From assembly GCA_025352265.1 (NCBI GenBank), contig JANXTS010000058.1:1-59794 (forward strand): a stretch of DNA of 59,794 nucleotides, given 5' to 3'. Of the stretch, positions 28,489-37,400 are shown piece by piece. The notes beneath the pieces are model-generated. The model saw nothing but the letters and a program-made list of their open reading frames with translations. It did not search any database and had not been told where the DNA came from. Both the position numbers and the translations under genes were made by a program. Numbering within the stretch: position 1 is the first letter of the stretch; each line of letters starts with the position of its first letter. This stretch comes from Variovorax sp. GTDB taxonomy: Bacteria; Pseudomonadota; Gammaproteobacteria; Burkholderiales; Burkholderiaceae_C.

Positions 28489-29829
28489 TTACTTCGTCTT
28501 GCCGTCGTCCTTGAAGACCTTCGTCCAGTCGACGACCAACGAATCGAGCGCCTCCTTGGCGGTGCCCTTGTCGGCCACCACGTAGTCGTGCACGCGCTTT
28601 TGCATGGCGAGCAGCAACTGCGCATACGAGGGCTCGGCCCAGAAGTCGACCACCATGCCCATCGAATCCAGGAAGGCCTGCGCGTAAGGCGAGCTCTTGG
28701 GGTAGGCCGGATCGTCGAGCACCGCCTTCGCCGCCGACGCACCGCCGATAGCCTGCCACTTTTTCTGCACGTCGCCGCTCGCGAACCATTTGATGTATTG
28801 CAGCGACTCGTTTTTGTTGGCCGAGTAAGACACCACCGAGATGCCCTGGCCACCGAGTTGCACGCCTTTGCCCTTGTCCGACGGATTGACGAAGAAGCCG
28901 ATCTTGTCGCCACCGACATTCGGGTCTTTGCTGAGGCCTGGGAAGAAGGCGAACCAGTTCATCATCATCGCGACCTGGCCCGACTTGAACGCATCCAGGC
29001 CTTCGCCCATGTAGGCGTTGCTGAGTCCGGGCGGCGTGCTGCCTTTGTAGAGCGCCTTGTACAACTCGAGGCCGCGCACTGCGTCCGGAGAGTTGACGAA
29101 GCCGTTCATCGCGTATGGTTTCTTCGGGTCTTCGTACTTGAAGCCGAAGGGGTAGAGCACGTTGGTCACGCCCATCGTGATGCCCTCGGAGCCGCGCTCG
29201 GTGAAGAGGTAGGCGCCATAAACTTTCTTGCCATCGATCATGCGGCCCTGAAAGAACTCGGACACCTGCTTGAACTCGGTCCAGGTCTTCGGTGGCGCGA
29301 GATCGCGGTTGAACTTGCTCTTGAATTCTGTCTGAAGTTCGGGCTTGGAGAACCAGTCCTTCCGATAGGTCCAGCCCACTGCATCGGCCATGGCGGGCAG
29401 CGCCCAGTAGTTAGGCGTGTTCTTCGGCCACTCCGCATAGCCGACCACCGTGGCGGGCGCGAAGTCGGTCATCTTGATTCCTTCTTTTGCGAAGAAGTCA
29501 TTCAGCTTGACGTAGTGTCCTTGCTCTGCCGAGCCGCCTATCCACTGGCTGTCGCCGATGATGAGGTCGCACAGCTTGCCTTTGGAATTGAGCTCGTTGA
29601 GCATGCGGTCGGCAAAGTTGGTCCACGGCACGAACTCGAACTTCATCTTCACGCCGGTCTTGGCCGTAAAGTCCTTCGACAATTCGACCAGCGCGTTAGC
29701 CGGGTCCCATGCGGCCCAACACAGCGTGATCGTTTTGTCCTGCGCCTGCACCGCGGCAGGGACGAGGCCTATTGCTGTCGCCGCGGCGAGGGCGAGTACC
29801 CCCGGCAGCATCTTCGACATCGATTTCAT
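28489..29829 (-). CDS. Sugar/polyol ABC transporter substrate-binding protein
   Basis: 446 residues, family-1 extracellular solute-binding fold. The signal peptide ends at AVQAQ, and the mature protein begins DKTITLCWAAWDPANALVELS. Aromatic residues (for example GDSQWIGG, MMNWFAFFP and VVDFWAEPSYAQ) are typical of polyol/sugar pockets. The dhaKL genes downstream suggest that the ligand is dihydroxyacetone, a polyol oxidised to it, or a related C3-C4 compound; that is inference. Confidence 0.9.
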   Translation of the reverse strand: MKSMSKMLPGVLALAAATAIGLVPAAVQAQDKTITLCWAAWDPANALVELSKDFTAKTGVKMKFEFVPWTNFADRMLNELNSKGKLCDLIIGDSQWIGGSAEQGHYVKLNDFFAKEGIKMTDFAPATVVGYAEWPKNTPNYWALPAMADAVGWTYRKDWFSKPELQTEFKSKFNRDLAPPKTWTEFKQVSEFFQGRMIDGKKVYGAYLFTERGSEGITMGVTNVLYPFGFKYEDPKKPYAMNGFVNSPDAVRGLELYKALYKGSTPPGLSNAYMGEGLDAFKSGQVAMMMNWFAFFPGLSKDPNVGGDKIGFFVNPSDKGKGVQLGGQGISVVSYSANKNESLQYIKWFASGDVQKKWQAIGGASAAKAVLDDPAYPKSSPYAQAFLDSMGMVVDFWAEPSYAQLLLAMQKRVHDYVVADKGTAKEALDSLVVDWTKVFKDDGKTK

Positions 29830-29879
29830 GGTCTGTTTCCAAAAAGTTGGGGATCAAGAGCACACACACCAGACGCCGT

Positions 29880-30911
29880 TCAGTGAAAGTTTTCGGCAGT
29901 CAGGATCTCGATGCGCGGCTGCACGACGTTGAGTGCTCCGCGAACGTTTTCGCAAAGAGCGCGCAACACACGTGCCGCTGTCGATACGCAGTAATGAATA
30001 TCCTGGTGCAGGACGTAAGAGAGGCCGTTGGCGCTCAGCAGCGCGCTGTGCTCTTCAGTGAAGTCGTGGCTGGCGACACCTACCTTTGCGGTGAGCCCGG
30101 CGCCGGCCAGCGCGCGTGCGACGCCGACGCTGCCCGAACCGACGTTGTAGATGCCAGCGATGCAGCTCGGTTCGATGTCGGCTTTCATGAAACGTTGCAG
30201 CGCTTCGCAGGCGCCGTCGTCGTCAGCCGGTAGGTCGGGCGTTCGCACCATGCGCAGCCGTGCGAAGCGTTCTTCGACCACCTGCGCAAAGCCGATGCGC
30301 CGCTCGATCTCGGCCGATAGTCGCGTGGCCTGCGACGACAGCAACAGCGTGTCGCGTTTCGCATCGTTGGCCATGCGTCCCAGCAGCAGGCCTGCCGTGC
30401 GACCGGCGGCGCGGTTGTCGGCACCGATGCAGGTTTCGCGCTTGGAGCCGGCCACGTCGGAGAACAGCGTGACCACGTGCACGCCGGACCGGACCAGCTC
30501 GTTGATGGCAAGCTTGATCGGTGGCAAGTCGGGCGCCAGCAGCGCGATGCCTTCGCACTCGCCGACCTGCGCCAGTTCGGCGGCAAAGCGGGCCGGATCG
30601 GTGGCGTCGATGCGGTGCGTGACCTCGGTGATGTGCGCGTGCCTGAACTCGCCGGCCGACTGCGCTATCTGCCTGTCAACCAGATCGAGGAAAGGCGAGC
30701 CTTCGGCCGGCAGCACATAGGCGAACCGGAAGTTGGCGCCCCGCCGCGGTCGTCCCGGCTGCTGCGGCGTGCCGAGTTCGCCGACCACCTGCATCACCCG
30801 TTGCACTGTCTCGGCGTTGACTCCCGCGCGGCGATTCAAGACCCGGTCGACAGTGGCCGTACCCACGCCGGCGAGGCGGGCGATGTCGGCAATGGTCGGT
30901 ATGGAGGGCAT
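29880..30911 (-). CDS. LacI-family transcriptional regulator of the polyol/dhaKL operon
   Basis: 343 residues. The LacI helix-turn-helix is at residues 5-25 (TIADIARLAGVGTATVDRVLNR), followed by a periplasmic-binding-protein-like effector domain of the ribose-binding type. It is the first gene of the leftward operon, 50 bases before the binding-protein gene, so it probably controls the operon and itself. The altered hinge residues (no standard Leu-Ala pair) suggest an own operator type. Confidence 0.88.
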   Translation of the reverse strand: MPSIPTIADIARLAGVGTATVDRVLNRRAGVNAETVQRVMQVVGELGTPQQPGRPRRGANFRFAYVLPAEGSPFLDLVDRQIAQSAGEFRHAHITEVTHRIDATDPARFAAELAQVGECEGIALLAPDLPPIKLAINELVRSGVHVVTLFSDVAGSKRETCIGADNRAAGRTAGLLLGRMANDAKRDTLLLSSQATRLSAEIERRIGFAQVVEERFARLRMVRTPDLPADDDGACEALQRFMKADIEPSCIAGIYNVGSGSVGVARALAGAGLTAKVGVASHDFTEEHSALLSANGLSYVLHQDIHYCVSTAARVLRALCENVRGALNVVQPRIEILTAENFH

Positions 30912-30935
30912 GGACGAGCGAGCTTTGATGGTCGC

Positions 30936-30963
30936 ATCGTATTGACATCAATAATTAAATCAA
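30936..30963 (-). promoter_or_regulatory. Putative promoter of the lacI-ABC-dhaLK operon with overlapping operator
   Basis: On the minus strand, -35 TTGATT (30958-30963) and -10 TACGAT (30936-30941) are 16 bases apart. The spacer contains the inverted repeat TTGA-N2-TCAA at 30942-30951. A regulator bound there would block RNA polymerase, as expected for self-repression by the LacI protein encoded next. Confidence 0.5.
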
Positions 30964-31003
30964 TCAGGGTTTTGGAGCACTGACTCCCGACGTGAGTCGA
31001 ATT

Positions 31004-31015
31004 GATTTCGAAATC
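31004..31015. promoter_or_regulatory. Palindrome with central CG, candidate LacI-family operator
   Basis: GATTTCGAAATC is a perfect 12-bp palindrome with the central CG typical of LacI-family operators. It lies about 40 bases upstream of the putative operon promoter. A second short inverted repeat (GACTC-N7-GAGTC, 30982-30998) lies between them. Confidence 0.45.
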
Positions 31016-31063
31016 TTTGGCGAGACTCGGCAGCGGTTGCCGAGCAAGGGAGTCAGTCGACGC

Positions 31064-31555
31064 TCAAACGCGTTCGAGCGTCACGAAGTGAAAGGCCAAA
31101 CCGTTGGTCGACGTGTGCGATTCACGCGCGGTCTCGTGCCACATCGCGTCCATCGCTGGTGCATACGCATCGCCCTCGTAGTCGCGCTGAATCTCGGTAA
31201 CGACCGCCCGATGCGCCAACGGCTCCGCCTCTGCATAGATCTGCGCACCGCCGATGACCCATACATCGGCTGCCTGCGTCTGCTCCGCGATGCTCAGCGC
31301 ATCGAGCAGGCTCGAAGCGCTTCGCGCGCCTTCTTCGTACCAGCCATCTTGCCGCGTGACCACGATGTTGGTGCGGCCTGGCAGCGGCCGGAACTTGGGC
31401 GGCACCGAGTCCCAGGTCTTGCGTCCCATGATCACCGGTGCCTTGGCGGTCTGCGCCTTGAAGTGCGCCATGTCCTCCGGCAAGTGCCAGGGCAAGGTGC
31501 CGTTCGCGCCGATGACGCCGTTGGCCGCGCGCGCGAAGATAAGGTTGATGCGCAT
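31064..31555 (-). CDS. folA: Dihydrofolate reductase
   Basis: 163 residues. It reduces dihydrofolate with NADPH. Motifs: NLIFARAANGVIGANGTLPW, PEDMAHFK, MGRKTWDS, RTNIVVTRQ and VIGGAQIYAEA. ATG at 31555 shares one base with the thyA stop (TGATG); a GTG one codon earlier is also possible. ThyA makes dihydrofolate and FolA recycles it, hence the coupling. Confidence 0.95.
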   Translation of the reverse strand: MRINLIFARAANGVIGANGTLPWHLPEDMAHFKAQTAKAPVIMGRKTWDSVPPKFRPLPGRTNIVVTRQDGWYEEGARSASSLLDALSIAEQTQAADVWVIGGAQIYAEAEPLAHRAVVTEIQRDYEGDAYAPAMDAMWHETARESHTSTNGLAFHFVTLERV

Positions 31556-32412
31556 CACACCGCCACAGGTGCCTTGATCGCCGGGTGCGGGTCGTAGCCC
31601 TCGAACGCGAAGTCTTCATACTTGTAGTCGAAGATCGATTCGGGCTTGCGCTTGATCAACAGCGTCGGATACGGGTGCGGCGGGCGGCTCAACTGCAGCG
31701 CGACCTGCTCCGCGTGGTTGCTGTAGATGTGGCAATCGCCGCCGGTCCAGACGAAGTCGCCGACATCCAGATCGCATTGCTGCGCGACCATGTGCGTGAG
31801 TAGCGCGTAGCTTGCGATGTTGAACGGAACACCCAAAAAGATGTCGGCGCTGCGCTGGTAAAGCTGGCAGCTCAGCTTGCCGCGTTCACCATCGGCCTGC
31901 GGCGGTGCCACGTAGAACTGAAAGAACGCGTGGCATGGCATCAGCGCCATCTTCGACAACTCGGCCACGTTCCATGCGCTGACGATGATGCGACGCGAGT
32001 CAGGGTTCGTTCTGAGCGTCTTGATGACGTCGGCGATCTGGTCTATGTGGCCGCCATCGGGCGTCGGCCAGCTGCGCCACTGAACGCCGTACACGGGACC
32101 AAGGTCGCCGTCTTCGCGCGCCCATTCGTTCCAGATGGTCACGCCGCGTTCGGTGAGCCAGTTGTTGTCACTGGAGCCGGTGAGAAACCACAGTAGTTCC
32201 TGAACGATCGACTTGAGGTGCACCTTCTTTGTGGTCACCAGCGGAAAGCCTTCGTTCAGGTCGAAGCGCATCTGGTAGCCGAAGACGCTCTTCGTGCCAG
32301 TGCCCGTGCGGTCGCTCTTGTGCACGCCGTGCGTGTCGACATAGCGCATGAAGTCTTCGTACTGGGAGCGGGCGGGGCGGACGGCGGAAGTCGGTGCACA
32401 TGAGGTCGGCAT
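31555..32412 (-). CDS. thyA: Thymidylate synthase
   Basis: 285 residues. It converts dUMP to dTMP using methylene-tetrahydrofolate. The catalytic Cys160 is in MPCHAFFQF, and [19 protein letters not shown] and the folate-binding KAPVAV end are present. The N-terminus has about 15 extra, poorly conserved residues before YEDFMRYV. The start codon is only 34 bases from that of the divergent nitrile hydratase gene. Confidence 0.96.
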   Translation of the reverse strand: MPTSCAPTSAVRPARSQYEDFMRYVDTHGVHKSDRTGTGTKSVFGYQMRFDLNEGFPLVTTKKVHLKSIVQELLWFLTGSSDNNWLTERGVTIWNEWAREDGDLGPVYGVQWRSWPTPDGGHIDQIADVIKTLRTNPDSRRIIVSAWNVAELSKMALMPCHAFFQFYVAPPQADGERGKLSCQLYQRSADIFLGVPFNIASYALLTHMVAQQCDLDVGDFVWTGGDCHIYSNHAEQVALQLSRPPHPYPTLLIKRKPESIFDYKYEDFAFEGYDPHPAIKAPVAV

Positions 32413-32446
32413 ACCCAAATTCTAGTTCGCGGCGTAGCATCCGTTG

Positions 32447-33103
32447 ATGAGCCAAAACACCGATGAGCATGGTCACCAACACAGCGAGCTGAGCGACATG
32501 GATTTGCGGGTTCGCGCCCTCGAAACCGTGCTCACGCAAAAAGGCTACATCGACCCGGCCGCGCTCGATGTGCTGATCGACACCTATCAGACACGGATCG
32601 GACCGCGCAATGGCGCGCGCGTCGTTGCGCGGTCGTGGGTCGATCCGGTGTTTCGGGACTGGCTCCGGACCGATGCGAGTGCGGCGATCGCTTCTCTCGG
32701 CTACAGCGGCCGGCAGGGCGAGCACATGATCGCCGTCGAGAACACGCCCGCACTGCACAATATGGTAGTGTGCACGCTGTGCAGTTGCTATCCATGGCCG
32801 GTGCTGGGCTTGCCGCCCACTTGGTACAAAAGCGCCGCTTACCGCGCGCGGGCCGTGCGCGATGCGCGCGGCGTGCTGGCTGATTTTGGCGTGACGCTGC
32901 CCGAGCCCACGCGCATACGTGTCTGGGACTCGACTGCTGAAGTGCGCTACCTCGTCATTCCCGAGCGGCCCGCGAACACGCAAGGGATGGACGAGATCGA
33001 ACTTGCGGCGCTGGTATCCCGCGATTCAATGATCGGCACCGCGCTTGCGCGGACGCCTGCAAACGCTCCCGCCCAGGCCCGCGCGCCGGGAGCGTCGACA
33101 TGA
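32447..33103 (+). CDS. nthA: Nitrile hydratase alpha subunit, cobalt type
   Basis: 218 residues. Nitrile hydratase converts nitriles to amides. The metal-binding motif V-C-T-L-C-S-C is present with Cys109, Cys112, Ser113 and Cys114; Thr at the third position marks the cobalt type (iron types have Ser). The flanking [10 protein letters not shown] is standard. The ATG at 32447 follows a TTG one codon earlier. The stop overlaps the beta subunit start as ATGA. Confidence 0.95.
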   Translation: MSQNTDEHGHQHSELSDMDLRVRALETVLTQKGYIDPAALDVLIDTYQTRIGPRNGARVVARSWVDPVFRDWLRTDASAAIASLGYSGRQGEHMIAVENTPALHNMVVCTLCSCYPWPVLGLPPTWYKSAAYRARAVRDARGVLADFGVTLPEPTRIRVWDSTAEVRYLVIPERPANTQGMDEIELAALVSRDSMIGTALARTPANAPAQARAPGAST

Positions 33104-33828
33104 GCGGCGCAACGACCGGCGCAACGACGGGCGCGATCCCGCAATCGACACCGTACGTCAACCATGCCGATCTCGGCGGACAGGCCGGACACGGTGCCGT
33201 GCTGCCGGAGCCGGAAGGCGAGCTCTTTCATGCTGATTGGGAGCCACGTGTGCTGGCCCTGACGCTTGCGATGGGTGCGACCGGCAGCTGGAACATCGAC
33301 GCCAGTCGCTCGGCACGCGAGACCTTGCCCGACTACGCCCAACTCGATTACTACCGCATCTGGTTGGCCGCTCTTGAAAAGCTCATGTCGCAGCGCGGCC
33401 AGTTGTTCGGCGACGAGATTGCCGCCGGGCGCATGCTGCACGACCCCGCATCGGTCTTGCGCACCTTGCAGGCCGCCAACGTCGCAACCGCACTCGCGAA
33501 AGGCACGCCGACGGAGCGCGAAGCGACGACGCCTGCGCGTTTTAAGGTCGGGCAGTGGGTTCGCACCCGCGCAGAGACGGTTGATCACCACACCCGCTTG
33601 CCGGGTTACGTGCGCGGTAAGCGCGGCCGCATCGAGCGCGTGCTCGGCGCCCATGTCTTCGCCGACCACCATGCACAGGGGCTGGGTGAAGCGCCGCAGT
33701 GGCTCTATACCGTGGTGTTCGAGGCGGCGGAGCTTTGGGGTGACCAAAGGCAGCAGCCAGCGCAGGCGAGTGGCGGCGCCGACGTATCGGTCGACGCCTG
33801 GGAGTCTTATTTGCACGAGACCGCATGA
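33100..33828 (+). CDS. nthB: Nitrile hydratase beta subunit
   Basis: 242 residues. The N-terminal helical part ([14 protein letters not shown]...[16 protein letters not shown]) and the C-terminal SH3-like barrel ([11 protein letters not shown]...[24 protein letters not shown]) match the family. The beta subunit completes the active site with alpha. A short GATTGATTGA repeat at residues 3-12 comes from a DNA duplication. Both ends overlap neighbouring genes by ATGA. Confidence 0.95.
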   Translation: MSGATTGATTGAIPQSTPYVNHADLGGQAGHGAVLPEPEGELFHADWEPRVLALTLAMGATGSWNIDASRSARETLPDYAQLDYYRIWLAALEKLMSQRGQLFGDEIAAGRMLHDPASVLRTLQAANVATALAKGTPTEREATTPARFKVGQWVRTRAETVDHHTRLPGYVRGKRGRIERVLGAHVFADHHAQGLGEAPQWLYTVVFEAAELWGDQRQQPAQASGGADVSVDAWESYLHETA

Positions 33829-34187
33829 ACGATCTGTTCGCATCCTCTCCTGGTCTGCCGAGCGACGACGAAGGGCCAGTGTTCCGTGAGCCTTGGGAGG
33901 CGCAGGCATTCGCGATGGCGTTGGCCCTGCACGAGCGCGGTCTGTTCACTTGGGTCGAATGGGCCGATGCGTTGTCGCGGCACATCGCAGCTGCTCATGC
34001 TGCCGGCGATCCGGACACGGGCGACACCTATTACCGCCACTGGCTCACTGCGCTTGAGAGCCTGGTGGCCGCAAAGGGCGCGAGCTCGAGCGAAGAGTTG
34101 GCGACCTACCGTGATGCGTGGGACCACGCCGCCGACCGCACGCCGCACGGTCAGTCGATCGAATTGCTCGCAACCGACTTCGGCTGA
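33825..34187 (+). CDS. Nitrile hydratase activator (P14K/beta-subunit-like)
   Basis: 120 residues, similar to the N-terminal half of the beta subunit (FREPWEAQAFAMALALHERGLFTWVEWADALSRHI, then YYRHWLTALESLV). In cobalt nitrile hydratases such small proteins carry a cobalt-loaded alpha subunit and swap it into the enzyme. It is the last gene of the nthA-nthB unit. No amidase follows; the next gene faces the other way. Confidence 0.9.
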   Translation: MNDLFASSPGLPSDDEGPVFREPWEAQAFAMALALHERGLFTWVEWADALSRHIAAAHAAGDPDTGDTYYRHWLTALESLVAAKGASSSEELATYRDAWDHAADRTPHGQSIELLATDFG

Positions 34188-34208
34188 ACCTCACACCACA
34201 AGCCCGCC

Positions 34209-35627
34209 TCAAACGCGAATCACACGCCCCGGATTCAGGGTGTTCTGCGGATCGATCGCCCGCTTGATGGCGCGCATCATCCCGAGAGCGACCGGTGACT
34301 TGTGCTTTTCGAGCTTGTCGACTTTGAGCCCACCGATACCGTGCTCGGCCGAGAACGAGCCGCCGAATTCGGCCACGGCGTCGTAGACCAGCGTGTTGAC
34401 GCGGCCTTCCTGCTCGTTGAGAAACGCCTTTGGATCGCCGTCGACCGGTGCCTGCACGTTGTAGTGCAGGTTGCCATCGCCCAAGTGGCCGAAGTTGACC
34501 AGGCGCACGCCCGGTATCTCCCGCTTCAACATTGCATCGGTCGACGCGACGAACGCTGGTATGCGCGACACCGCGATCGAGATGTCGTGCTTGATGTTCA
34601 AGCCTTCTTCGGCCTGCGCCAGCGGAATGTTCTCGCGGATGTGCCAGAGCTGATGCGCCTGCGTCAGGTTCTCGGCAACGACCGCATCGGTCACGCAGCC
34701 GTCTTCGAAGGCCGTTTCGAGCAGCGCTTCGAAGCGCGCACGCGCATGCTCCTCGGACTCGCTGTCCGAGTTTTCCAGCAGTACACACCACGGCACGGCG
34801 GCATCGTCGACGAAGGGCACGCGCAGTTGTGGCGTGTGCTTGGCCACCAGGCTAAGTGCGAACTTGCCCATTACTTCGAAGCCGGTCAGGCCGGAGCCGA
34901 GGTGCTTGTGCGCCAGGCCGAGCAAGGTCACCGCGTGTTCCAGCGACGGCACCGCCGCCCAAGCGGTGAGGCGCGCGGCGGGCAGTGGGTACAGCTTGAT
35001 CGTGGCGGCCGTGATGATGCCGAGGGTGCCTTCGCTGCCGATCATCAGATCGCGCAGGTCGTAGCCGGTGTTGTCTTTGCGGAGGCCACTGGTGCCCTCC
35101 CAGATCTCGCCTTGCGGCGTGACGACTTCGAGGCCGAGGCAGAGGTCCCGCGTGTTGCCGTAGCGCACGACTTGCGTGCCGCCGGCGTTGGTCGCGAGGT
35201 TGCCGCCGATGGTGCAGCTGCCTTCCGCGGCCAGGCTGAGCGGGAACAGAAAGCCTGCCTTCTCGGCCGCTTCTTGCAGCGTTTGCAGGATGCAGCCTGC
35301 CTCGACCGTCATCGTCAGGTTGGCTGCGTCGGTAGCGCGAATCGCGTTCATGCGTTGCAGGCTCAGCACCACCTGCGTGCCGCTGCCATCAGGCGTCGAC
35401 CCGACCGCGAGGCCGGTGTTGCCGCCTTGCGGAACGATCGATGTGCCGACCGCTGCGCAGGCCTTGACGACTTCGGCAACCTGTTGCGTATCGGCCGGTC
35501 GGACCACGGCCAGCGCCTTGCCGCGTTCGCGCTTGCGCCAGTCTTGCTCCCAGGCCGTGAGGTCACCTTCGGTGAGGACATTGCCCGCGCCGACGATGGC
35601 GCGCAGTTGTTCGATGAGTGCGGTCAA
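34209..35627 (-). CDS. FAD-linked 2-hydroxyacid oxidase/dehydrogenase (GlcD family)
   Basis: 472 residues. The FAD-binding PCMH-type domain has VPQGGNTGLAVGSTP and IGGNLATNAGG; the C-terminal half has the metal/substrate region LVNFGHLGDGNLHYN and SAEHGIGGLK. Relatives oxidise D-lactate, glycolate or D-2-hydroxyglutarate; the substrate cannot be fixed here. The only good start is TTG at 35627, which forms a TTGA overlap with the DUF2069 stop. Confidence 0.88.
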   Translation of the reverse strand: MTALIEQLRAIVGAGNVLTEGDLTAWEQDWRKRERGKALAVVRPADTQQVAEVVKACAAVGTSIVPQGGNTGLAVGSTPDGSGTQVVLSLQRMNAIRATDAANLTMTVEAGCILQTLQEAAEKAGFLFPLSLAAEGSCTIGGNLATNAGGTQVVRYGNTRDLCLGLEVVTPQGEIWEGTSGLRKDNTGYDLRDLMIGSEGTLGIITAATIKLYPLPAARLTAWAAVPSLEHAVTLLGLAHKHLGSGLTGFEVMGKFALSLVAKHTPQLRVPFVDDAAVPWCVLLENSDSESEEHARARFEALLETAFEDGCVTDAVVAENLTQAHQLWHIRENIPLAQAEEGLNIKHDISIAVSRIPAFVASTDAMLKREIPGVRLVNFGHLGDGNLHYNVQAPVDGDPKAFLNEQEGRVNTLVYDAVAEFGGSFSAEHGIGGLKVDKLEKHKSPVALGMMRAIKRAIDPQNTLNPGRVIRV

Positions 35628-36073
35628 GGCGCGGAAGCCTCCAGATTGTCGACGTTTCGATGAGCGGCGGCCTGGCTCAAGCGCGTGCGAACGTGCCAGG
35701 CGCAGGCCACGAAAAGACAGAGGCACAGGGCAACTTCGATCAGCGCGAGCACCTGGCCCACGCCGTTGCGGTCGCTCCAGGCCCGCACAACGCCTTCGAT
35801 GAAATAAAGCCAGATCATCAGGCTGACCCAGCGGTAGGTGTACATGCGGTTTTTGAGCAACCCGGCGAGCGGCACCACCAGTGGCAGCACCTTGAGCGCG
35901 AGCAGTGATCCGCCCGGCCGGATGGGTGCGAGCCACAGCTCCCATACCAGGCCCAGGACGATCAATCCGACGAGGCTTCCAACCGCGAGCCGACGCGTGG
36001 CAATCACACTGGAGCTGGCCGGGGCTGCTGCAATTGCGGCGGTGGAGGAGGGCTGAGGTGGAGTGGTTTTCAT
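35624..36073 (-). CDS. DUF2069 membrane protein
   Basis: 149 residues with four hydrophobic segments (VGSLVGLIVLGLVWELWLAPI, LLALKVLPLVVPLAGLL, WVSLMIWLYFIEGVVRAW and ALIEVALCLCLFVACAWHV). This is the standard DUF2069 pattern. Function is unknown. Its stop overlaps the start of the FAD oxidase gene. It diverges from yihY across 67 bases. Confidence 0.88.
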   Translation of the reverse strand: MKTTPPQPSSTAAIAAAPASSSVIATRRLAVGSLVGLIVLGLVWELWLAPIRPGGSLLALKVLPLVVPLAGLLKNRMYTYRWVSLMIWLYFIEGVVRAWSDRNGVGQVLALIEVALCLCLFVACAWHVRTRLSQAAAHRNVDNLEASAP

Positions 36074-36140
36074 GTTCGAGAGCACCCCTGAAATCGGTGT
36101 TCTCCGGGCTGTTCGAGGGTTCACTCCTATGATACCGACC

Positions 36141-37400
36141 ATGGATCGACAGCAGCTTTGGAAAGGCTTTGTACGCTTTCCGTGGCGCAACACTGCCGCG
36201 GTACTGGGTGAGCGTTTCCGTGAAGACCGGCTGGGGCTCACTGCGAGCAGCCTGACCTTCACCACGACCATCGCGATGGTCCCGTTCTTTACCGTTGCGC
36301 TGGCGCTGTTCACCGTGTTCCCGATGTTCTCGACGCTGGAGGAGCGACTGCAGCGCTGGTTCATTCAAAGTCTGATCCCTGACAACATCGCGCGTCAGGT
36401 TCTCGGCTACCTCAACCAGTTCTCCAGCAAGGCCAGCGGGCTCGGCATTGCCGGGCTGCTGGTGCTGCTGGTGACGGCCATCGCGCTGTTCCTGACGATC
36501 GACAAGACGCTCAACAACATCTGGCGTGTGCGGTCGCCGAGACCATTCGCACAGCGGGTGTTGATCTACTGGGCAGCGATCACGTTGGGGCCGCTGATCC
36601 TCGCCATCAGCCTGTCGACGACCTCCTATGTCTTCGCTGCTTCGAGGGGTGTTGTCGGCGACGGTGGCGGCGTACTCAAGTTACTGTTCGACACCTTCGA
36701 ATTCGTCTTGCTGGCGGCCGGCATCGCGTCGCTATACCACTACGTCCCCAATACCAATGTGCGTTGGTCGCACGCCTGGGTAGGTGGCTTTTTCGTCGCG
36801 GCCGCCATCGAAATTGCCAAGCGGGTGCTTGGCTACTACCTGCGGCTGGTGCCCAGCTATTCGATGGTGTACGGTGCCTTCGCGACCTTGCCGATCCTGC
36901 TCGTGTGGATCTACGTTGCGTGGGTCATCGTGCTGCTTGGCGCGGTGATCGCTGCCTACCTGCCGAGTTTGATCGCCGGCGTCTCTCGGCGCGGCAACGC
37001 GGCTGGCTGGCCGCTGCAGCTCGCGGTCGAAACGCTGCAGCATCTGGCGCGGGTGCAGGGCACCGCGCTGCGAGGCCTGAGTGCCGAAGCATTGGTGGCA
37101 ACAATGAAGGTCGATCCGTTGCAGTTGGCACCTGTGCTCGAAACGCTGGTCACGCTCGACTGGATCGCGCCGATCGCCGAAGAACTCGACACTGGCGATG
37201 CGCGCTACATCCTGCTGGCCGACCCCGCCACGCCGCTCGAGCCCTTGCTTAAGGAGCTTTTGATGCCAAGTGCTGCGCCGCTCGAAAATCTGTGGCAAAA
37301 AGGAGCGCTGAGGTCGCTGCGCCTGCGGGATGTTCTGCCGAACGCATTGCCTGCCAACCCTCAAATTGCCAAGCTCCCACCTCGTGACCGCTTCGCCTAA
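36141..37400 (+). CDS. YihY/virulence factor BrkB family membrane protein (UPF0761)
   Basis: 419 residues with six membrane segments in the first 290 residues, starting with the typical FPWRNTAAVLGERFREDRLGLTASSLTFTTTIAMVPFFTVALALFTVFP. From about residue 295 there is a cytoplasmic winged-helix-like tail. The family was once misnamed RNase BN; its function is unsettled. An in-frame ATG at 36129 is an alternative start. Confidence 0.88.
   Translation: MDRQQLWKGFVRFPWRNTAAVLGERFREDRLGLTASSLTFTTTIAMVPFFTVALALFTVFPMFSTLEERLQRWFIQSLIPDNIARQVLGYLNQFSSKASGLGIAGLLVLLVTAIALFLTIDKTLNNIWRVRSPRPFAQRVLIYWAAITLGPLILAISLSTTSYVFAASRGVVGDGGGVLKLLFDTFEFVLLAAGIASLYHYVPNTNVRWSHAWVGGFFVAAAIEIAKRVLGYYLRLVPSYSMVYGAFATLPILLVWIYVAWVIVLLGAVIAAYLPSLIAGVSRRGNAAGWPLQLAVETLQHLARVQGTALRGLSAEALVATMKVDPLQLAPVLETLVTLDWIAPIAEELDTGDARYILLADPATPLEPLLKELLMPSAAPLENLWQKGALRSLRLRDVLPNALPANPQIAKLPPRDRFA

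Noticed and set aside
27496..29886. A 796-codon open frame opposite the permease and binding-protein genes
   Set aside because: Rich in His, Arg, Glu and Val without recognisable motifs; it mirrors the real genes on the minus strand.
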